A stretch of DNA of 9,983 nucleotides. It comes from JAVVVD01 sp964642795. Its GTDB lineage: Bacteria; Bacillota; Clostridia; Christensenellales; CAG-138. The translations under genes were made by a program, and so were the position numbers. The DNA lies in contig CAZXRQ010000064.1 of NCBI GenBank assembly GCA_964642795.1, forward strand, positions 1-9,983, given 5' to 3'. The notes beneath the pieces were generated by a model. It saw nothing but the letters and a program-made list of their open reading frames with translations, was not told the DNA's origin and ran no database searches. Below, piece after piece: positions 1 through 8,838 of this stretch (the first letter of the stretch is position 1; each line of letters begins with the position of its first letter).

Positions 1-614
1 TTGGCCTTCATGTACAGTGTATTTAGCAGTACCAGCACGATATTGTCCGGGTACGGCTCGTCGTGCAGCGTTGGAATCAACCCCTCGGTCTTTTCGTTCA
101 CCCATTCATTAACCGCATTGATCGCCTGTTGCGTGCTGAGATCCGCGCTGAAAATATCCGCGCCGTAATAATCAACTATGCTCTGTATGTAGCTATCCAG
201 TATTTCGGCGTTTTCGCTGTCTGCCCAAAGGGAGTTTGCGATGTTCAACATCGTGCTGCCCTCCGTTTCGGTCAGCTTCGCAATCAACGTATTGCACAGC
301 GCGGTCACGTCGTCCTTCCCTGCGCCCATTACGGTTTCGAATTCCGCAAGGGTATCCGTCTCGGCGCCGCGCATCACCATGGCAAGGCAGATATATGCGG
401 ATACCGGGGATATCACGGGATTTTCATCGCCGGCCAGCAGACAGGTCCTGAATAGCTCCGCTGAAAAACCGGCGGCGGGCGAAAAATCCGTACAAGCCGG
501 CAGCTCGGCCCCGTCCGCGGTCACATTATCTGTAAGCGATTCGGCCGCGCTCCCGTTGGAGCAGCCGGTCAGCAGAAGTATCACAAGCAGCAGCGCTGCG
601 ATTATGCGTTTCAT
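1..614 (-). CDS. Lipoprotein serpin (serine/cysteine protease inhibitor), 3' end outside window
   Basis: The first 204 codons of a serpin-family protein read leftwards off the window edge. Residues 1-18 form a lipoprotein signal peptide: K2-R3, a hydrophobic run, then lipobox LTGC with the lipidated Cys at 18. The protein should therefore be exported and anchored on the outer face of the membrane. Serpin hallmarks follow: NPVISPVSAYICLAMV (residues 65-80), the IANSLW strand (125-130), NAVNEWVNEKTEGLIP (166-181) and LLNTLYMKA (196-204). Serpins trap proteases by cleavage of a reactive-centre loop near the C terminus; that loop is off the window, so target specificity and inhibitory ability cannot be judged. 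The start at 614 is supported by AAGGAG ten bases upstream and by the signal peptide. It lies 21 bases after the stop of the upstream lipoprotein gene, so the two are probably cotranscribed. The family call is firm; a non-inhibitory role remains possible. Confidence 0.9.
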   Translation of the reverse strand, partial: MKRIIAALLLVILLLTGCSNGSAAESLTDNVTADGAELPACTDFSPAAGFSAELFRTCLLAGDENPVISPVSAYICLAMVMRGAETDTLAEFETVMGAGKDDVTALCNTLIAKLTETEGSTMLNIANSLWADSENAEILDSYIQSIVDYYGADIFSADLSTQQAINAVNEWVNEKTEGLIPTLHDEPYPDNIVLVLLNTLYMKA

Positions 615-635
615 ATTAGCAATTCTCCTTTATAT

Positions 636-1985
636 TTATTGTGCGTTGGTTATCACCGCTTCGACCGCAACGGCGAAGGGCTGTGCCGCACCCGGCTGTT
701 CGCGCAGCACCTCCACGAATATGTGCCAGTGCGCCATATCGCAGGTGCCCAGCTCCGGCAGTATGCGGCTTATCGCTATCTCGCTGTGATCGGCATATAC
801 CGTAACGCCGCTCACCTCATGGCGGTTGGAGCCGCTGCCCTCCTCAAGCAGTGCAAGCAGCAGCAGCTTATCCTCAAAATACGCGTCGTCGTAGTCCGCC
901 ATTGCGTCAATAAAACCTATCGTGCTGTCGTCATAGACCGTATCGCGGTGCGCAAGATCGTACTCGTCCCTGTGGCTCTCGTAGTAGGCATTCAGCTCGT
1001 CAACAGAGCTTATCACGGTGACCAGCGGGTATTCCACGCCCTCCGCGCCGCCGTCGGTGCGCACATACTGCGCCGAAAAATCCGCTTGGTATACAGCTGT
1101 CTCCGCTTCGTCAGCGCCGCCGTCAACCACCCATTCGCCATCGGAACGGCCAACGTAATAGTTTCCATCCGCCGTTGCTGCATCAAAGCCGCCGTCTGAA
1201 GCGGTAACGCCGCCTGTGGTCACGGACGGTCTGCCGAACACGGTATATGCTTCCCCGGTAGTCCGGTCAAACAGATCCAGCATCAGCAGCGCGCCCTCCT
1301 CCAGCACCTCGTTTTCCGGCGTGTCCTCACGATACAGTACCGCCAGCAGCTGTCCGTCCGGCGCATCCTTGATATACTGCCAAACGGTGTAGCCTTTCTG
1401 CTGATACAGGTCCAGACAGGCGTACGGCGTATACCACTCCCAGTCCTCCTTTGCAGGACGCGCGCCGTCATCCTGCTGCTCCACCTCGGCGTCCTCGCTT
1501 ACGACGAACTCCAGCTGATAAGCCGGGTATTCAATGTACTCCTCCTCGTCCGGGTTTTCATCATCCGGTACGATTATGTACAGCGCGCAGCCTGTCATGC
1601 GGTACAAGCCTGCATCCAGCGGCTTTTCAAGGGCAAACGTAGATGCAGTGAATTCGGCTCTGGTATGATCAAACAGCACATAGGCTTCGGATGTAAACGC
1701 CGCGTTTTCACTGTTTTTAAGCGAAACCCACTCGCCATCCTTCCACTTTTCATACGTCCAGCCGTTGCCGTACGTCAAAAGCTGATCGGACCGGTTTTCC
1801 ATAACCACGGTAAGGTTTTCCACGCCCACAGGATACTCATCCTGCGTCAAATGCAGAGTTATGCCCTCCAGCACCGTCCATTCGTTCACCGGAGCTGGCA
1901 GCTCCTCCACAGTATCCGCCGCACATGCGCACAGCGGCAGCAGCATGGCTGCGCATATCAAAAACAATATAATGCGTCTTTTCAT
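636..1985 (-). CDS. Uncharacterised exported lipoprotein with Ig-like N-terminal domain
   Basis: A 449-aa protein of unknown function. The chosen start at 1985 has GGAGGG upstream (start of site about 15 bases before the ATG) and gives MKRR plus a hydrophobic stretch ending in an LCAC lipobox (Cys21), so it is probably lipid-anchored outside the cell; an ATG at 2006 would overlap that ribosome site. Residues about 43-165 look like a bacterial Ig-like domain (YPVGVENLTVVMENRSDQ, then an EKWKDGEW motif), similar to my recollection of the Big_14-type domains of Firmicutes lipoproteins. A low-complexity acidic linker (165-180) follows. The C-terminal part (about 318-448) has strong conserved-looking motifs: LLLLALLEEGSGSNRHEV (374-391) and ISRILPELGTCDMAHWHIFV (405-424), resembling PrcB-C-like domains, but this is from memory. 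It ends 21 bases before the serpin gene, suggesting a two-gene operon of surface proteins. No enzyme active site was recognised. Confidence 0.8.
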   Translation of the reverse strand: MKRRIILFLICAAMLLPLCACAADTVEELPAPVNEWTVLEGITLHLTQDEYPVGVENLTVVMENRSDQLLTYGNGWTYEKWKDGEWVSLKNSENAAFTSEAYVLFDHTRAEFTASTFALEKPLDAGLYRMTGCALYIIVPDDENPDEEEYIEYPAYQLEFVVSEDAEVEQQDDGARPAKEDWEWYTPYACLDLYQQKGYTVWQYIKDAPDGQLLAVLYREDTPENEVLEEGALLMLDLFDRTTGEAYTVFGRPSVTTGGVTASDGGFDAATADGNYYVGRSDGEWVVDGGADEAETAVYQADFSAQYVRTDGGAEGVEYPLVTVISSVDELNAYYESHRDEYDLAHRDTVYDDSTIGFIDAMADYDDAYFEDKLLLLALLEEGSGSNRHEVSGVTVYADHSEIAISRILPELGTCDMAHWHIFVEVLREQPGAAQPFAVAVEAVITNAQ

Positions 1986-2153
1986 CGCATATTCCCTCCA
2001 ATACATATTGGCTTATATCCATAAAACGGCGTAACCGCCTGCTAGGTTGCACTGCGGCCTGACAAAAACGCCGCATACTGTTTCACCGATGCAGCGACGG
2101 AAAATCCAGCTTGTTATTCTACTGTGAACGTCTTTACGGCGCTGGCCGCGCCG

Positions 2154-2921
2154 TTACCTTCCGTGCATCCTCTTGGCTATTTCAAATATCATTATGCCTG
2201 CCGCCACGGAGGCGTTAAGGGATTCCGCAAAGCCGTACATGGGCAGCCGGTAACGCCAGCAGCGCGCAGCTATGCCGTCGGATACGCCGCTGCCTTCATT
2301 GCCTATTACCAGCACGCACTTGTCCGTAGGCTCCGGCATCGTATCGCCGCCCTTGAGATGGCCGCATATAAGCGTATAACCGCGGCCCTTCAGCTTTGCA
2401 AGCTCGGTTTCAAGCTCCGGGGTTTCCCACACCGGCAGATGATATATGCTGCCCATCGCGGCACGCAAGGGCTTTGGCGCGTATGGATCGGCGCAGCCCT
2501 CGCCCAGCAGCAGCCCGCTTGCACCCATAGCGTCCGCCGTGCGCAGTATTGTGCCCAAATTGCCCGGGTCCTGCACGCGGTCCAGCGCCACGATCAACCC
2601 GTCAGGATAGTACTCGGGCGGCTTGGTGGCCGGCGTTTTCACCGTTGCGCACACCCATTGCGGCGCGTCTGTCTGCGCCAGGCTCTCCATTACGCTGCGC
2701 GCCACGGTATGCACGGTCGCGCCGCTGCCGGCAAGCACCGCCGCCATAAGCTCGTGGCCGTCCTCTATAAACGCCTCTTCAAACTGCGCGCCGCTTATCA
2801 CAGCCTCGCGCACCAGCTTTTCACCTTCGATAAAGTGCAGCCCCTGCTCGTTGCGTCCCTTTTTAGCGCCCAGCGCCCGTGCCGCCTTTACCCGCTCGTT
2901 TCGTGTGCTTTCAATTATCAT
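2154..2921 (-). CDS. TrmH/SpoU-family RNA 2'-O-ribose methyltransferase
   Basis: A 255-aa SPOUT-class methyltransferase that should transfer a methyl group from S-adenosylmethionine to a ribose 2'-OH in rRNA or tRNA. The N-terminal part (about 1-95) is the SpoU substrate-binding type: STRNERVKAARAL then LHFIEGEKLVREA. The knotted catalytic domain shows all three motifs. Motif 1 is DPGNLGTILRTADAMG (118-133) with the conserved Asn121 and Arg127. Motif 2 is LVIGNEGSGVSD (204-215) with Glu209. Motif 3 is LPMYGFAESLNASVAAG (226-242). Length fits the RlmB/YsgA-like subgroup; the exact target base cannot be told from sequence, so no symbol is given. The start at 2921 (MIIESTRNER) is where family homology begins. 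No ribosome binding site precedes it; instead a TATAAT lies six bases before the ATG, suggesting a leaderless message. An in-frame ATG at 2960 would add 13 unconserved residues and has no ribosome site either. Confidence 0.92.
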   Translation of the reverse strand: MIIESTRNERVKAARALGAKKGRNEQGLHFIEGEKLVREAVISGAQFEEAFIEDGHELMAAVLAGSGATVHTVARSVMESLAQTDAPQWVCATVKTPATKPPEYYPDGLIVALDRVQDPGNLGTILRTADAMGASGLLLGEGCADPYAPKPLRAAMGSIYHLPVWETPELETELAKLKGRGYTLICGHLKGGDTMPEPTDKCVLVIGNEGSGVSDGIAARCWRYRLPMYGFAESLNASVAAGIMIFEIAKRMHGR

Positions 2922-2927
2922 ATAACT

Positions 2928-2957
2928 ATTATAATGCGCAGTTGCAGCCCTGCGCAA
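2928..2957 (-). promoter_or_regulatory. Probable promoter of the RNA methyltransferase gene, leaderless
   Basis: On the minus strand a perfect -10 box TATAAT (2933-2928) lies 18 bases after a weak -35 TTGCGC (2957-2952). The base seven positions after the -10 box is the A of the ATG at 2921, so the predicted transcript has no leader. Two copies of the palindrome TGCGCA (2935-2940 and 2951-2956) lie in the promoter and might be an operator, which is speculation. The ftsH terminator sits just upstream, so independent transcription makes sense. Confidence 0.5.
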
Positions 2958-2962
2958 CATGC

Positions 2963-2992
2963 AAAAAGCGGCGCTTTGCCGGCGCCGCTTTT
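2963..2992 (-). terminator. Intrinsic terminator of ftsH
   Basis: An 11-bp perfect stem (2964-2974 pairing with 2982-2992) with a 7-base loop. On the minus strand the 3' arm ends GCGCCGCTTTT followed by one more T, the usual stem plus U tract. The stem begins inside the ftsH stop codon (2993-2991), so termination should follow translation closely. Confidence 0.8.
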
Positions 2993-3659
2993 AATTGATA
3001 TTCTGCTCAGCCTTCTTCGTGGCCGTCGAAGCCCTCCGGCCCTCCTGTGCCTCGTTGGGCTGGTCGCCGCCGTAGTACGGATCGGCGTCGTCGTGATGCT
3101 TGTCATTCTCATGGTCAAAGTCGTTGAGTATGTCGTCCTCCGGCTTTTCCAGCTCCTCCTTGCGGATGGAGTACGCCACAAGCTCCACGGGCTGGTTGTT
3201 ATACAGCTTCTCGAATTCGTCGCCGTCTATGCGCTCATACTCCACAAGCGCGGTCTTCACACGCTCCAGCGCGTCGCGGTGCTGCTCGACTATGCTCTTT
3301 GCGCGGTCAAACTGCGCATCCAGTATGCGGCGTATCTCGGAATCCACCTTGGCGGCGAGCTGCTCTGAATAGTTTCGCTGATGCCCCCAGTCCTTGGCGA
3401 TGAACACCTCGGTATCCCCGCCTAAAAACACAGGGCCTATCTCCTCGCTCATGCCGAACTCTATCACCATGCGCCGCGCCACCTCGCTTGCGCGCTTTAG
3501 ATCCTCATATGCGCCGATGCAGATATCCGGCAGCGCCACGGTCTCCGCCACGCGGCCGCCCAGCATCATGGCTATCTGATCCAGCAGCTTGCTCTTGGTC
3601 ATGTGGTTCATGTCGTCCTTGGGGAGCGTCATGGTATAGCCTGCCGCCGCGCCGCGCGG
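2991..3659 (-). CDS. ftsH: FtsH-family ATP-dependent zinc metalloprotease, C-terminal fragment (second copy)
   Basis: The final 222 codons of an FtsH (M41 peptidase) gene whose 5' part is missing at the scaffold gap. Recognisable homology starts at PRGAAAGYTMTLP and continues through LDQIAMMLGGRVAE (fragment residues 26-39). GAYEDLKRASEVARRMV (49-65) includes the Asp53 position expected for the third zinc ligand; FGMSEEIGPV and the NYSEQLAAKVDSEIRRIL helix follow. After the protease domain there is an acidic, His/Asp-rich tail of about 50 residues ending in NIN. It repeats a stretch that the upstream FtsH fragment already contains, with roughly 26 of 39 residues identical, so it is very probably not the natural continuation of that gene. 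It could be a tandem paralogue or a sequence from another strain or organism joined in assembly. The stop codon overlaps the terminator stem. Confidence 0.85.
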   Translation of the reverse strand, partial: PRGAAAGYTMTLPKDDMNHMTKSKLLDQIAMMLGGRVAETVALPDICIGAYEDLKRASEVARRMVIEFGMSEEIGPVFLGGDTEVFIAKDWGHQRNYSEQLAAKVDSEIRRILDAQFDRAKSIVEQHRDALERVKTALVEYERIDGDEFEKLYNNQPVELVAYSIRKEELEKPEDDILNDFDHENDKHHDDADPYYGGDQPNEAQEGRRASTATKKAEQNIN

Positions 3660-3694
3660 TAGACGACGCAGGCGCAGAGCAGGTCGAGCAGGAT
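3660..3694. other. 35 bases at the contig edge with no FtsH homology
   Basis: Directly upstream (minus strand) of the PRG codons of the second FtsH fragment, where the family would have residues like DPVHEVSII, these 35 bases instead translate in the FtsH frame to PARPALRLRRL, unlike FtsH. In another minus frame they read LLDLLCACVVYRA. The abrupt change from FtsH to non-FtsH sequence next to the Ns suggests a chimeric read end or another assembly artefact. Confidence 0.55.
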
Positions 3695-3704
3695 NNNNNN
3701 NNNN
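3695..3704. other. Scaffold gap (10 Ns)
   Basis: Ten undetermined bases. Homologous FtsH segments lie on both sides, so the true missing length is unknown and not ten bases. If the two FtsH pieces are tandem paralogues, the C-terminal end of one gene and about the first 470 codons of the other are absent here. Confidence 0.95.
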
Positions 3705-5235
<1,531 letters not shown>

Positions 5236-5289
5236 AAGAGTGTCCTCCCGTTATTGCAGCATATTCTCCAAAAAGTAATGCTTCGTATC

Positions 5290-5318
5290 ATATTATCATA
5301 CTTAGTGCATGTGTTCAA
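5290..5318 (-). promoter_or_regulatory. Possible ftsH promoter
   Basis: In the AT-rich part of the divergent region the minus strand has TTGAAC (5318-5313), 17 bases, then TAATAT (5295-5290); an overlapping GATAAT at 15 bases is an alternative -10 box. This would give a leader of about 50 bases before the ftsH TTG. The boxes are imperfect, so the assignment is tentative. I see nothing else in 5236-5384. Confidence 0.35.
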
Positions 5319-5384
5319 ACCTTAAATTAGCTTCCAATGTGACAATACTGCAAAATCGGCCGCACATTACCGTCCGTTTAGGGG

Positions 5385-5413
5385 TTTACAAAAGCGCGCA
5401 CAAACTATATAAT
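5385..5413 (+). promoter_or_regulatory. Sigma-A-type promoter of ileS
   Basis: TTTACA (5385-5390), a 17-base spacer, and a perfect TATAAT (5408-5413). Transcription should start near 5420, just upstream of the first T-box helix. It is the best housekeeping promoter in the window. Confidence 0.85.
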
Positions 5414-5419
5414 CAGCCT

Positions 5420-5667
5420 GTAAAGCTGTGATCGGGTCAGGCGGAGCGTATATGCGCCCAAGCGAGCCGCGGTATGGTGCAAGCGCGGCGGCAGACAGAC
5501 GTATTCCGTATCCCCCGTGAGCGCCGCTGCAAAACGCATTATGCGCGGGTAGCAGCGGACGATTTGCCCGCGTTATGGGCGTTAAGAGGGCGAGTATTTT
5601 CGCCAATCAGGGTGGTACCGCGCAAAAGGCTTGCGTCCCTTTGGGGGATGCGGGCTTATTTTTTATT
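5420..5667 (+). ncRNA. T-box riboswitch leader of ileS (tRNA-Ile sensing)
   Basis: An mRNA leader that binds uncharged tRNA-Ile and then lets transcription pass into ileS. The base of Stem I pairs CGGG 5433-5436 with CCCG 5514-5517. Its distal arm has an AGCGAG-type motif (5461-5466) and the helix GCCGCG/CGCGGC (5466-5471 with 5484-5489) enclosing a GGTGCAAG loop. The proposed specifier codon is ATC at 5510-5512 (isoleucine). Further helices are 5524-5530 with 5552-5558, and GGCG/CGCC (5589-5592 with 5601-5604), the latter in the Stem III position. The T-box motif AGGGTGGTACCGCG is at 5609-5622. In the antiterminator, 5609-5612 pairs with 5637-5640 and 5620-5625 with 5631-5636, leaving a 7-base bulge TGGTACC whose TGGT matches an ACCA tRNA end. 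Motif and context make the class certain; the Stem I details were folded by hand. Confidence 0.95.
5627..5667 (+). terminator. T-box-controlled terminator before ileS
   Basis: A 13-bp hairpin including G-U pairs (5627-5639 with 5645-5657), loop TTTGG, followed by ATTTTTTATT. It shares 5631-5639 with the antiterminator, so the two structures exclude each other. That is the expected switch: termination when tRNA-Ile is charged, readthrough when it is not. Confidence 0.9.
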
Positions 5668-5679
5668 CGGAGGAACAAT

Positions 5680-8600
5680 ATGTACAAAAAGGTGTCTTCA
5701 TCGCTGGATTTTGTATCCCGCGAAAAGGAAATGCTCAAGTTCTGGAAGGACGAACGCATATTTGAAAAGTCCGTGGAGCTTCGATCCGGCGCGCCCGCAT
5801 ATACGTTTTACGACGGCCCGCCCACCGCAAACGGCAAGCCGCACATAGGCCACATACTCACCCGCGCCATAAAGGACATAATACCCCGTTACCGCACCAT
5901 GAAGGGCTACGACGTGCTCAGAAAGGCCGGCTGGGATACCCACGGCCTGCCCGTTGAGCTGGAAGTTGAAAAACAGCTTGGGCTGGACGGCAAGGAGCAG
6001 ATAGAAAAATACGGTGTGATGCCGTTTATAGAAAAATGCAAGGAATCCGTCTGGAAGTACAAGTCCGAATGGGAGCATATGAGCGACCGCGTGGGCTTCT
6101 GGGCGGATATGGAGCGCCCCTACATCACCTATGATAACGACTATATCGAGTCCGAATGGTGGGCGCTCAAAACCATATACGATAAGGGGCTGCTGTATAA
6201 GGGCTACAAAATAGTCCCCTACTGCCCCCGCTGCGGCACGGCGCTTTCCAGCCATGAGGTCGCGCAGGGCTATAAGGACGTCACCGAAAAGAGCGCCACG
6301 GTGCGCTTCCGCTGCAAGGACGAAAACGCGAGCTATCTTGCCTGGACGACCACGCCCTGGACGCTGCCCAGCAACGTATGTCTCTGCGTAAACGCTGACG
6401 TTACCTACTGCCGTGCCGAAAAGGACGGCGAGGTGTTCATAATGGCGCGTGAGCTGGTGTCTCAGGTGCTGGGCGAGGACGCGAAGGTGCTTTCCTCCTT
6501 CCCGGGAAGCGAGCTTGTCGGGCGCGAATACGAGCCGCTGTTTGACTTTACCGCAAAGGCCTGCAAGGGCAAGCGCGGGCACTGTGTGGTCGCCGACGAC
6601 TACGTAACCACCACCGACGGCACCGGCATAGTTCACAACGCTCCCGCGTTCGGCGAGGATGACCAGCGCGTCTGCGCGGCCAACGATCTGCCGTTTATAC
6701 AGCTGGTAAACGCCAAGGGCGAGATGTGCGGCGGCACGCCATGGGACGGCGAGTTCGTAAAGCAGGCCGACCCGCTGATACTGAACGCGCTGAAGGAAGC
6801 CGGGCTATTGTTCGACGCGCCTGAGTTCACGCACAGCTATCCGTTCTGCTGGCGCTGTGACACCCCGCTTATCTACTACGCCCGCGAGAGCTGGTTTATA
6901 AAGATGACCGCCGTAAAGGACCGGCTCATCGAATACAACCGCCGCATAAACTGGATGCCTGATACCATAAAGGAAGGCCGCATGGGCAACTTCCTGGAAA
7001 ATGTGATCGACTGGGGCATATCCCGCGAAAGGTACTGGGGCACGCCGCTTCCGGTGTGGGTATGCGCGGACTGCGGCAAGGTGCACGTAGTGGGCAGCCG
7101 AAAGGAGCTATGCGAGCTTGCGCCGGACACGCCCGAGGATATAGAGCTGCACAAGCCCTACGTTGACCCGATAACCTTCGCCTGTCCGGACTGCGGCGGC
7201 GTGATGCGCCGAGAGCCGGTAGTTATAGACTGCTGGTTCGATTCCGGCTCGATGCCGTTTGCGCAGTGGCACTATCCGTTTGAGAATAAGGAGCTGTTCC
7301 TGCGCCGCTATCCTGCCGACTTCATAAGCGAGGCGCTGGATCAAACGCGCGGATGGTTCTATACGCTGCTGGCGATATCCACCTGTTTGTTCGACGAGCC
7401 CTCCTTCAAAAATTGTCTGGTGCTCGGCCTTGTATGCGATAAGGACGGCCAAAAGATGAGCAAGCACAAGGGCAATGTCGTGGATCCCTGGGCGGTGCTG
7501 GATAAGCAGGGCGCGGACGCCGTACGCTGGTATTTCTACACCGGCTCCATGCCGTGGCTGCCCAGCCGCTTCTACGATGAGGCGGTCAGTGAGGCACAAA
7601 GGAAATTCATGGGTACGCTATGGAACACCTATGCGTTCTATGTGCTGTACGCCGAGATAGACGGCTTCGATCCCACCCGGCATACGCTAAAGCCCGAAAG
7701 CCTTTCAGTTATGGATCGCTGGCTGCTTTCCCGTTTGAACACGCTTATAAAGACCGTGGATACCAGCCTTGACTCCATACGCATAACCGAGGCCGGGCGC
7801 GAGCTTAACCGCTTTGTGGACGATCTGTCCAACTGGTATGTGCGCCGCTGCCGCGAGCGCTACTGGGGCAAGGATATGACCGCCGATAAGGAGGCCGCGT
7901 ATATGACGCTGTATACGGCGCTGTACGAGCTGAGCCGCCTCAGCGCGCCGTTCATCCCGTTTATGGCGGACGAGATATATCAAAATATCGTCCGCAGCGT
8001 GGATAAGGCCGCCCCCGAGAGCGTACACCTTTGCGACTTCCCCGTATGCGACGAAAGTCTGATAGACGCGGAGCTGGAGGCCAACATGGGCCGTGTGCTG
8101 GATATAGTCACGCTGGGCCGCAGCGCGCGCAACACCGCAAACATCAAAAACCGCCAGCCAATAGGTGAAATGCTCGTTACCGGCGCAGCGCTGCCGGAGA
8201 TGTATACCGCAATAATCGCAGATGAGCTCAATGTAAAGCACGTTGACTTCATAGACGACGCAAGCGGCTTTATATCCTACAAGGTCAAGCCGCAGCTCAA
8301 AACGCTGGGGCCGCGCTACGGCAAGCTGCTTCCCAGGATCAACGCATATCTCGCAGGCAACGGCATAGGCGACAAGGTTGTCGCAGCCGTGCAGAACGGC
8401 ACATACGACTTTGAGCTGGACGGGCAGACGGTATCGCTTTCCGCCGACGACGTGCTCACCGAGACCGCCCGACGCGAGGGCTATGCCACGGAATCCGAGC
8501 GTGATCTTTCCGTGGTGCTCTCCACCACGCTCACGCCGGAGCTTATAGACGAGGGCTTTGTGCGGGAGCTCGTCTCCAAGCTGCAGACCATGCGCAAGGA

Positions 8601-8796
8601 GGCCGGCTTTGAGGTGACCGACCACATAACCGTAGGTTACGATGGCAGCGCCAGGATATCCGACATATTCGCCCGCTTCGGCAGCGACATAGCTTCCGAT
8701 ACGCTGGCGGACGCATTGGGTGGCAACCTCTCCGGTTACACGCGCGAATGGGACGTAAACGGCGAGAAGGTAACGTTGTCCGTAGAAAAGCGATAA
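5680..8796 (+). CDS. ileS: Isoleucyl-tRNA synthetase, type 2 (eukaryote-like)
   Basis: A cytosolic class I synthetase of 1038 aa that charges tRNA-Ile with isoleucine. Catalytic signatures are HIGH at 55-58 within GPPTANGKPHIGHIL and KMSKH at 592-596. The CP1 editing domain shows the Thr-rich WTTTPWTLPSN (222-232) and GTGIVHNAPAFGEDD (314-328), with the conserved editing Asp region at its end. Cysteine pairs that may bind zinc occur at 182/185, 390/393, 462/465 and 502/505. The anticodon-binding domain begins near SVMDRWLLSRLNTLI (676-690). The length and the YTFYDGPPTANGKPHIGH version of the active site match type 2 enzymes rather than the roughly 930-aa type 1. Type 2 enzymes are known for natural mupirocin tolerance. 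The start at 5680 has GGAGG six bases before it and follows the T-box terminator; an in-frame ATG at 5575 lies inside the T-box and is rejected. ATA is by far the commonest Ile codon in the gene. Confidence 0.98.
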   Translation: MYKKVSSSLDFVSREKEMLKFWKDERIFEKSVELRSGAPAYTFYDGPPTANGKPHIGHILTRAIKDIIPRYRTMKGYDVLRKAGWDTHGLPVELEVEKQLGLDGKEQIEKYGVMPFIEKCKESVWKYKSEWEHMSDRVGFWADMERPYITYDNDYIESEWWALKTIYDKGLLYKGYKIVPYCPRCGTALSSHEVAQGYKDVTEKSATVRFRCKDENASYLAWTTTPWTLPSNVCLCVNADVTYCRAEKDGEVFIMARELVSQVLGEDAKVLSSFPGSELVGREYEPLFDFTAKACKGKRGHCVVADDYVTTTDGTGIVHNAPAFGEDDQRVCAANDLPFIQLVNAKGEMCGGTPWDGEFVKQADPLILNALKEAGLLFDAPEFTHSYPFCWRCDTPLIYYARESWFIKMTAVKDRLIEYNRRINWMPDTIKEGRMGNFLENVIDWGISRERYWGTPLPVWVCADCGKVHVVGSRKELCELAPDTPEDIELHKPYVDPITFACPDCGGVMRREPVVIDCWFDSGSMPFAQWHYPFENKELFLRRYPADFISEALDQTRGWFYTLLAISTCLFDEPSFKNCLVLGLVCDKDGQKMSKHKGNVVDPWAVLDKQGADAVRWYFYTGSMPWLPSRFYDEAVSEAQRKFMGTLWNTYAFYVLYAEIDGFDPTRHTLKPESLSVMDRWLLSRLNTLIKTVDTSLDSIRITEAGRELNRFVDDLSNWYVRRCRERYWGKDMTADKEAAYMTLYTALYELSRLSAPFIPFMADEIYQNIVRSVDKAAPESVHLCDFPVCDESLIDAELEANMGRVLDIVTLGRSARNTANIKNRQPIGEMLVTGAALPEMYTAIIADELNVKHVDFIDDASGFISYKVKPQLKTLGPRYGKLLPRINAYLAGNGIGDKVVAAVQNGTYDFELDGQTVSLSADDVLTETARREGYATESERDLSVVLSTTLTPELIDEGFVRELVSKLQTMRKEAGFEVTDHITVGYDGSARISDIFARFGSDIASDTLADALGGNLSGYTREWDVNGEKVTLSVEKR

Positions 8797-8838
8797 ATCC
8801 GGCACAGACCTGTTGCTAAGGTTCGGGGGAGGGATACT

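Noticed and set aside
2136..2154. Hairpin (ACGGCGC/GCGCCGT) after the methyltransferase stop as a terminator
   Set aside because: The stem is good but neither strand has a U tract behind it, so intrinsic termination is not supported.
2124..3368. Plus-strand open frame of 414 codons opposite the methyltransferase and the FtsH tail
   Set aside because: It spans two real minus-strand genes and the terminator between them, and its composition (Arg/His/Ala-rich) is that of an antisense frame.
5236..5384. A small RNA or extra gene in the divergent region left of the ileS promoter
   Set aside because: No open frame with a ribosome site and no strong hairpin plus U tract was found; only a weak ftsH promoter can be supported.
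5575..5679. In-frame ATG at 5575 as an earlier ileS start
   Set aside because: The extra 35 codons run through the T-box antiterminator and terminator, whereas 5680 has an ideal ribosome site and IleRS-like residues from the start.
7705..8805. Long open frame (366 codons) on the minus strand opposite ileS, and a similar one at 5698-6636
   Set aside because: Both are antisense shadows of the conserved IleRS sequence, without recognised domains.
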